A stretch of DNA of 7,590 bases, taken from assembly GCA_002359075.1 (NCBI GenBank), contig DEQA01000093.1:5061-12650 (forward strand), read 5' to 3'. This stretch comes from Planococcaceae bacterium UBA3378 (lineage in GTDB: Bacteria > Bacillota > Bacilli > Bacillales_A > Planococcaceae). How positions within the stretch are numbered: the first letter of the stretch is position 1; each line of letters opens with the position of its first letter. Below, piece by piece: positions 5,020-7,590 of the stretch. The notes below the pieces were generated by a model. That model was not told the DNA's origin. It worked only from the letters and a program-made list of their open reading frames with translations, and searched no databases. The translations under genes were made by a program, and so were the position numbers.

Positions 5020-7371
5020 TCATATTAAATTTAATACCGACCATTCCGGATTAATATGCTTTATTTTGCAGGCAATGACTGTACAATCATCATCTATATC
5101 AAACATACGCTTATATTGTGCCATTACATCGTACAATAATACATCAGCTGAAAGATGGGGTTTATTTGTCTGTTTCAGCAGCTTTAAAAAAGCAGCCTCC
5201 TGCTTATTCCAGCTGTTCGTTCCCTCAAACAATCCATCTGATGCCATAATAATTATATCATCTGCTTTCAGACGAAGCGATTCTGTTTCAATGGAAAAGG
5301 TTGGCATCATGCCGACCGGGGCAGCATTGCCTTCTATTTTCAATACATCTTTTCCGCGAAGAATATAAGTAGCGATGCCTCCAGCCTTCCAGGACCAAAG
5401 TGAGCCATGCTGCAAATCAACAAGCGCAAAATCAATTGTGGCATAGAGATCAGTATCACGCTTTAAAGACATGACATAATGGATCGTATGCATAGCCGTC
5501 TCCGGGTCCATATTATACGTCAGGCATTCACGCAGCATTCGGATCAGTGTATCACTTTCCTTCCGGGCACGGCGGTCCTGACCCATTCCATCAGACAGCA
5601 TAACAGCTGTCAGCCCCTCATGAATCGGAAACAAAGCATGGGCATCCCCGGATGTCTGGTATTTGGCCTGGCTATAGATTCCCTGCTCCATCGTGAATCG
5701 AACTGATGACTTCACACGTACTTCCACGTAAGGAAACGGCATTTCCTTGTAATCAATCCGGTCTACATAAAACGGCTCTGAAAAGCGTTCATATAAAATG
5801 GGGAGCAATACCCGTTCACTAAGCTCTGTTACCTGATCTGCCTTTTCTGCTGTAATAGAGCAGACGATCCGGCGGCGCCCTACTTCATTTGAGAGGACAT
5901 CCACCTGAAAGCAGTTCAGCTGGGCACTTTGGAATTGGTCAAGCAATTCATTTTCCATCGATTGAAATGTCACAGACTCATCCTGCATTTGCTGCAGCAG
6001 TCCGTTTAAATGATGACTTACATCCTGCAGCTGCAGAGCAATCATTTTTTTGCCGTGGAAAAGCTGATTATTCATCTGCTCATTGTATAATGTTCGTTCG
6101 AGTTCCTCCTGCAGCTTTGAAGACTTAATGCATTTCGCTTTTAGCAGCTCCTCCGCCTGTACCGTAGCAACTGTTTTCCTCGAAGCCCTTGCCCGGTAAT
6201 ATTGGGAAACAGGCTCGACAATATTTTGTTCTTCCCCCCAGCAATGGTCGTACCGGAAGCATTCCTGGCATATATTGCAGGGCTGGAGGTTCTTCGGAGC
6301 AGCAGACTGCTCAGTAAAACGATCAAATACAAGATCCTTCATAAAAAAAACAAACTGCTGGAACTGTTCGATTGTTTGGGCCATATTATTCGTCAGCCAT
6401 TCCTGCCTCCTCAACAGGACCTCTTCTCGTTTCGGATAAAAGAGTACCCGCAATTTCTCTAAAACAGCGCGGTTTAATAAAAGAAATAAAAGTGTCGCCG
6501 TAGCAATGGAGGAGAAATAAACAATATCCAGCGGTAATGTGGCGTCATAGAAAAAGAAAAAGATACTTGGTGCAATGCCGCCGAGTGCAATACCGATCCT
6601 TCCCATTCTCATACTGCTCCCCGCGAATACACCAGTTAATGCATAAAGAGCCAGCATACCTGTAAACGAAAGCTCTGCCATCCCGACAATGGCTCCTAGT
6701 ATTGTCGCAATAATTGTAGATAATGTAACGCCGCCGACAAATGCTGCAATATAAATAAAAAGATGAAGACAAATAATAGCTAGATTAAATATCGAAAATG
6801 TAAAGGACGACATGCCTGTCAGGATGGCTGCCAGGATAAAAAATGCCGCTCCGGCTCGCTCATACGTCCACTCCGCTGTCCAAAAACGGTACGGCGGCAG
6901 CAGCGTGAAGTGTAAAAAAATCGTCATTACTGTGGCAAGTACCACTTCACAGGCAATATAAAATTGTATAATCGGCGGCGGCCACCCCATATAAACAATA
7001 CACTGCCAGCCGGCCTGGACAAGCAGTGTTGCCAACATCACAAGAACGGGCAGCGGCAGTTTTCTCATCCTTTTTAGTAGCTGGTAGGCACAGATTTGCA
7101 GACAGACAATAACAAACTGTCCAAATCCGAGGGTTAAAGTACCGATCATTCCCCCGATCAATGCGGGCCATTTTACATGCTGATACCGTAAATTTACAAC
7201 CGCCCAAAATGGGACAAAAAACGGGACGGCCGCTCCAAAAAAGACGGACTTCGCTAAAAAGAAACTGATTCCCAAAAAAGTAAGCTGCAGTAAAAAGGCA
7301 AGTCTCTTTTCATTTCCTGTTGCCCGCTCTCCATCTAAATTTGATAATTGACGTAAAGCTTGAGTTGTCAC
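5020..7371 (-). CDS. spoIIE: Stage II sporulation protein E, membrane PP2C phosphatase
   Basis: SpoIIE dephosphorylates the anti-anti-sigma factor SpoIIAA at the asymmetric septum, which releases sigma-F in the forespore; it also interacts with FtsZ. The product (783 residues from GTG, B. subtilis 827) has a short cytoplasmic N terminus, about ten membrane helices (roughly 25-300), a central regulatory region (about 305-560) and a C-terminal PPM/PP2C phosphatase. Likely metal-binding aspartates are D576 in SGD, D594 in LSDGMG, D712 in SDGLFEG and D761 in DDDCT. A cysteine cluster, C365, C368, C371 and C377 followed by Trp, lies after the membrane part. The start could be TTG 7374 or GTG 7371; GTG sits 7 bases from GGAGG and TTG only 4, so GTG is preferred. 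FtsH, encoded downstream, degrades SpoIIE in B. subtilis through its N-terminal tail. The gene runs into tilS after 12 bases, without yabS or yabT between. Confidence 0.97.
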   Translation of the reverse strand: MTTQALRQLSNLDGERATGNEKRLAFLLQLTFLGISFFLAKSVFFGAAVPFFVPFWAVVNLRYQHVKWPALIGGMIGTLTLGFGQFVIVCLQICAYQLLKRMRKLPLPVLVMLATLLVQAGWQCIVYMGWPPPIIQFYIACEVVLATVMTIFLHFTLLPPYRFWTAEWTYERAGAAFFILAAILTGMSSFTFSIFNLAIICLHLFIYIAAFVGGVTLSTIIATILGAIVGMAELSFTGMLALYALTGVFAGSSMRMGRIGIALGGIAPSIFFFFYDATLPLDIVYFSSIATATLLFLLLNRAVLEKLRVLFYPKREEVLLRRQEWLTNNMAQTIEQFQQFVFFMKDLVFDRFTEQSAAPKNLQPCNICQECFRYDHCWGEEQNIVEPVSQYYRARASRKTVATVQAEELLKAKCIKSSKLQEELERTLYNEQMNNQLFHGKKMIALQLQDVSHHLNGLLQQMQDESVTFQSMENELLDQFQSAQLNCFQVDVLSNEVGRRRIVCSITAEKADQVTELSERVLLPILYERFSEPFYVDRIDYKEMPFPYVEVRVKSSVRFTMEQGIYSQAKYQTSGDAHALFPIHEGLTAVMLSDGMGQDRRARKESDTLIRMLRECLTYNMDPETAMHTIHYVMSLKRDTDLYATIDFALVDLQHGSLWSWKAGGIATYILRGKDVLKIEGNAAPVGMMPTFSIETESLRLKADDIIIMASDGLFEGTNSWNKQEAAFLKLLKQTNKPHLSADVLLYDVMAQYKRMFDIDDDCTVIACKIKHINPEWSVLNLI

Positions 7372-7378
7372 CAATTTT

Positions 7379-7387
7379 CCTCCCCCT
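7379..7387 (-). promoter_or_regulatory. spoIIE ribosome binding site
   Basis: AGGGGGAGG on the minus strand is a strong Shine-Dalgarno sequence. Its GGAGG core ends 7 bases before GTG 7371 and 4 bases before TTG 7374, which favours GTG as the start although neither is ATG. Confidence 0.75.
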
Positions 7388-7400
7388 TTATATGGGGTCT

Positions 7401-7434
7401 ATTATAAGAAATAAGGACAATGGAATTTTGTCTG
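7401..7434 (-). promoter_or_regulatory. spoIIE promoter, Spo0A-type long spacing
   Basis: A perfect -10, TATAAT, lies at 7406-7401 on the minus strand. No -35 is present at 17 bases. The nearest resemblance is CAGACA at 7434-7429 (4 of 6 to TTGACA) with a 22-base spacer. B. subtilis spoIIE and spoIIG have sigma-A promoters of this kind, with 21-22 base spacing, that depend on Spo0A~P bound across the -35. The -35 region also reads AGACAAA, 5 of 7 to the Spo0A box. Transcription would begin near 7394, leaving a leader of about 20 bases. Confidence 0.6.
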
Positions 7435-7460
7435 TTTGTATCGGTCCTATGAGAAAATTG

Positions 7461-7467
7461 TTCGACG
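7461..7467 (-). promoter_or_regulatory. Candidate upstream Spo0A box of spoIIE
   Basis: CGTCGAA on the minus strand matches 6 of 7 bases of the Spo0A box TGTCGAA. It is centred about 70 bases upstream of the predicted spoIIE start site, where an upstream activator site would be expected. It also lies about 55 bases upstream of the -35 of the divergent tRNA promoter. Confidence 0.5.
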
Positions 7468-7520
7468 GAAACGCTGACATTATGATAAATAAATACATAG
7501 GATTTCTATTAAAAAACTGC

Positions 7521-7549
7521 TTGACACTTTCGGGTATCGCTAGTAATAT
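7521..7549 (+). promoter_or_regulatory. Sigma-A promoter of the tRNA gene
   Basis: TTGACA at 7521-7526 is a perfect -35. TAATAT at 7544-7549 is the likely -10, with a 17-base spacer. Transcription would start near 7556, about a dozen bases before the mature tRNA 5' end. It diverges from the spoIIE promoter. Confidence 0.8.
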
Positions 7550-7568
7550 AGTCTTTGTTGTTGATTTT

Positions 7569-7590
7569 GGCGGCGTAGCTCAGCTGGCTA
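7569..7590 (+). tRNA. tRNA 5' end, probably elongator tRNA-Met (cut by window edge)
   Basis: GGCGGCGTAGCTCAGCTGGC begins a typical tRNA: a 7-base acceptor strand, TA, then the D-arm GCTCAGCTGGCTA. From memory it matches the start of B. subtilis elongator tRNA-Met with one difference, and in B. subtilis a tRNA-Met/tRNA-Glu pair lies next to spoIIE. The anticodon is outside the window, so the amino acid is inferred. Confidence 0.8.

Noticed and set aside
6141..7207. Short open frames on both strands within spoIIE
   Set aside because: SpoIIE is intact across this region; these frames lack ribosome sites and family similarity.
1..7590. CRISPR array, insertion sequence, prophage, toxin-antitoxin or other accessory system
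   Set aside because: There are no spaced direct repeats, transposase, phage or unknown accessory genes; the window is conserved core chromosome.

Overview
The window looks like chromosome of a spore-forming, low-GC Gram-positive bacterium of the order Bacillales. All five protein genes lie on the minus strand in the order spoIIE - tilS - hpt - ftsH - coaX (5' end only). A tRNA gene cut by the right edge diverges on the plus strand. This is the conserved sporulation/housekeeping block known from Bacillus subtilis. The yabS and yabT genes that separate spoIIE from tilS there are missing, and spoIIE runs into tilS with a 12-base gap. The protein sequences, this compact order and a degraded Bacillaceae-type repeat suggest Planococcaceae (Lysinibacillus/Solibacillus relatives). 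The family assignment is inference.

Layout from right to left, the direction of transcription: (1) 7521-7590 holds a sigma-A promoter and the first 22 bases of a tRNA, probably elongator tRNA-Met, on the plus strand. (2) 7372-7470 is the spoIIE control region, with a TATAAT -10, a poor -35 at unusually long spacing, and Spo0A-box-like sites. (3) spoIIE (5020-7371) encodes the membrane PP2C phosphatase that activates sigma-F. (4) tilS (3595-5007) and hpt (3029-3574) encode the tRNA-Ile lysidine synthetase and the hypoxanthine phosphoribosyltransferase. (5) 2895-3028 is a short spacer with a long imperfect hairpin whose loop carries an exact Spo0A-box heptamer. (6) ftsH (870-2894) encodes the membrane AAA+ zinc protease and ends at a strong intrinsic terminator. 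(7) 387-869 has no gene; it holds that terminator, a second hairpin and a decayed repeat of about 135 bp. (8) coaX (1-386) is the N-terminal half of type III pantothenate kinase.

The genes are functionally linked as well as adjacent. In B. subtilis FtsH degrades SpoIIE and is needed for efficient sporulation, and TilS with HprT has been reported to activate ftsH transcription. The most interesting local signals are the exact Spo0A-box sequence upstream of ftsH, the direct spoIIE-tilS junction, and the decayed repeat. I found no sign of a novel defence, mobile or biosynthetic system. The protein-coding content is ordinary, well-conserved core genome.
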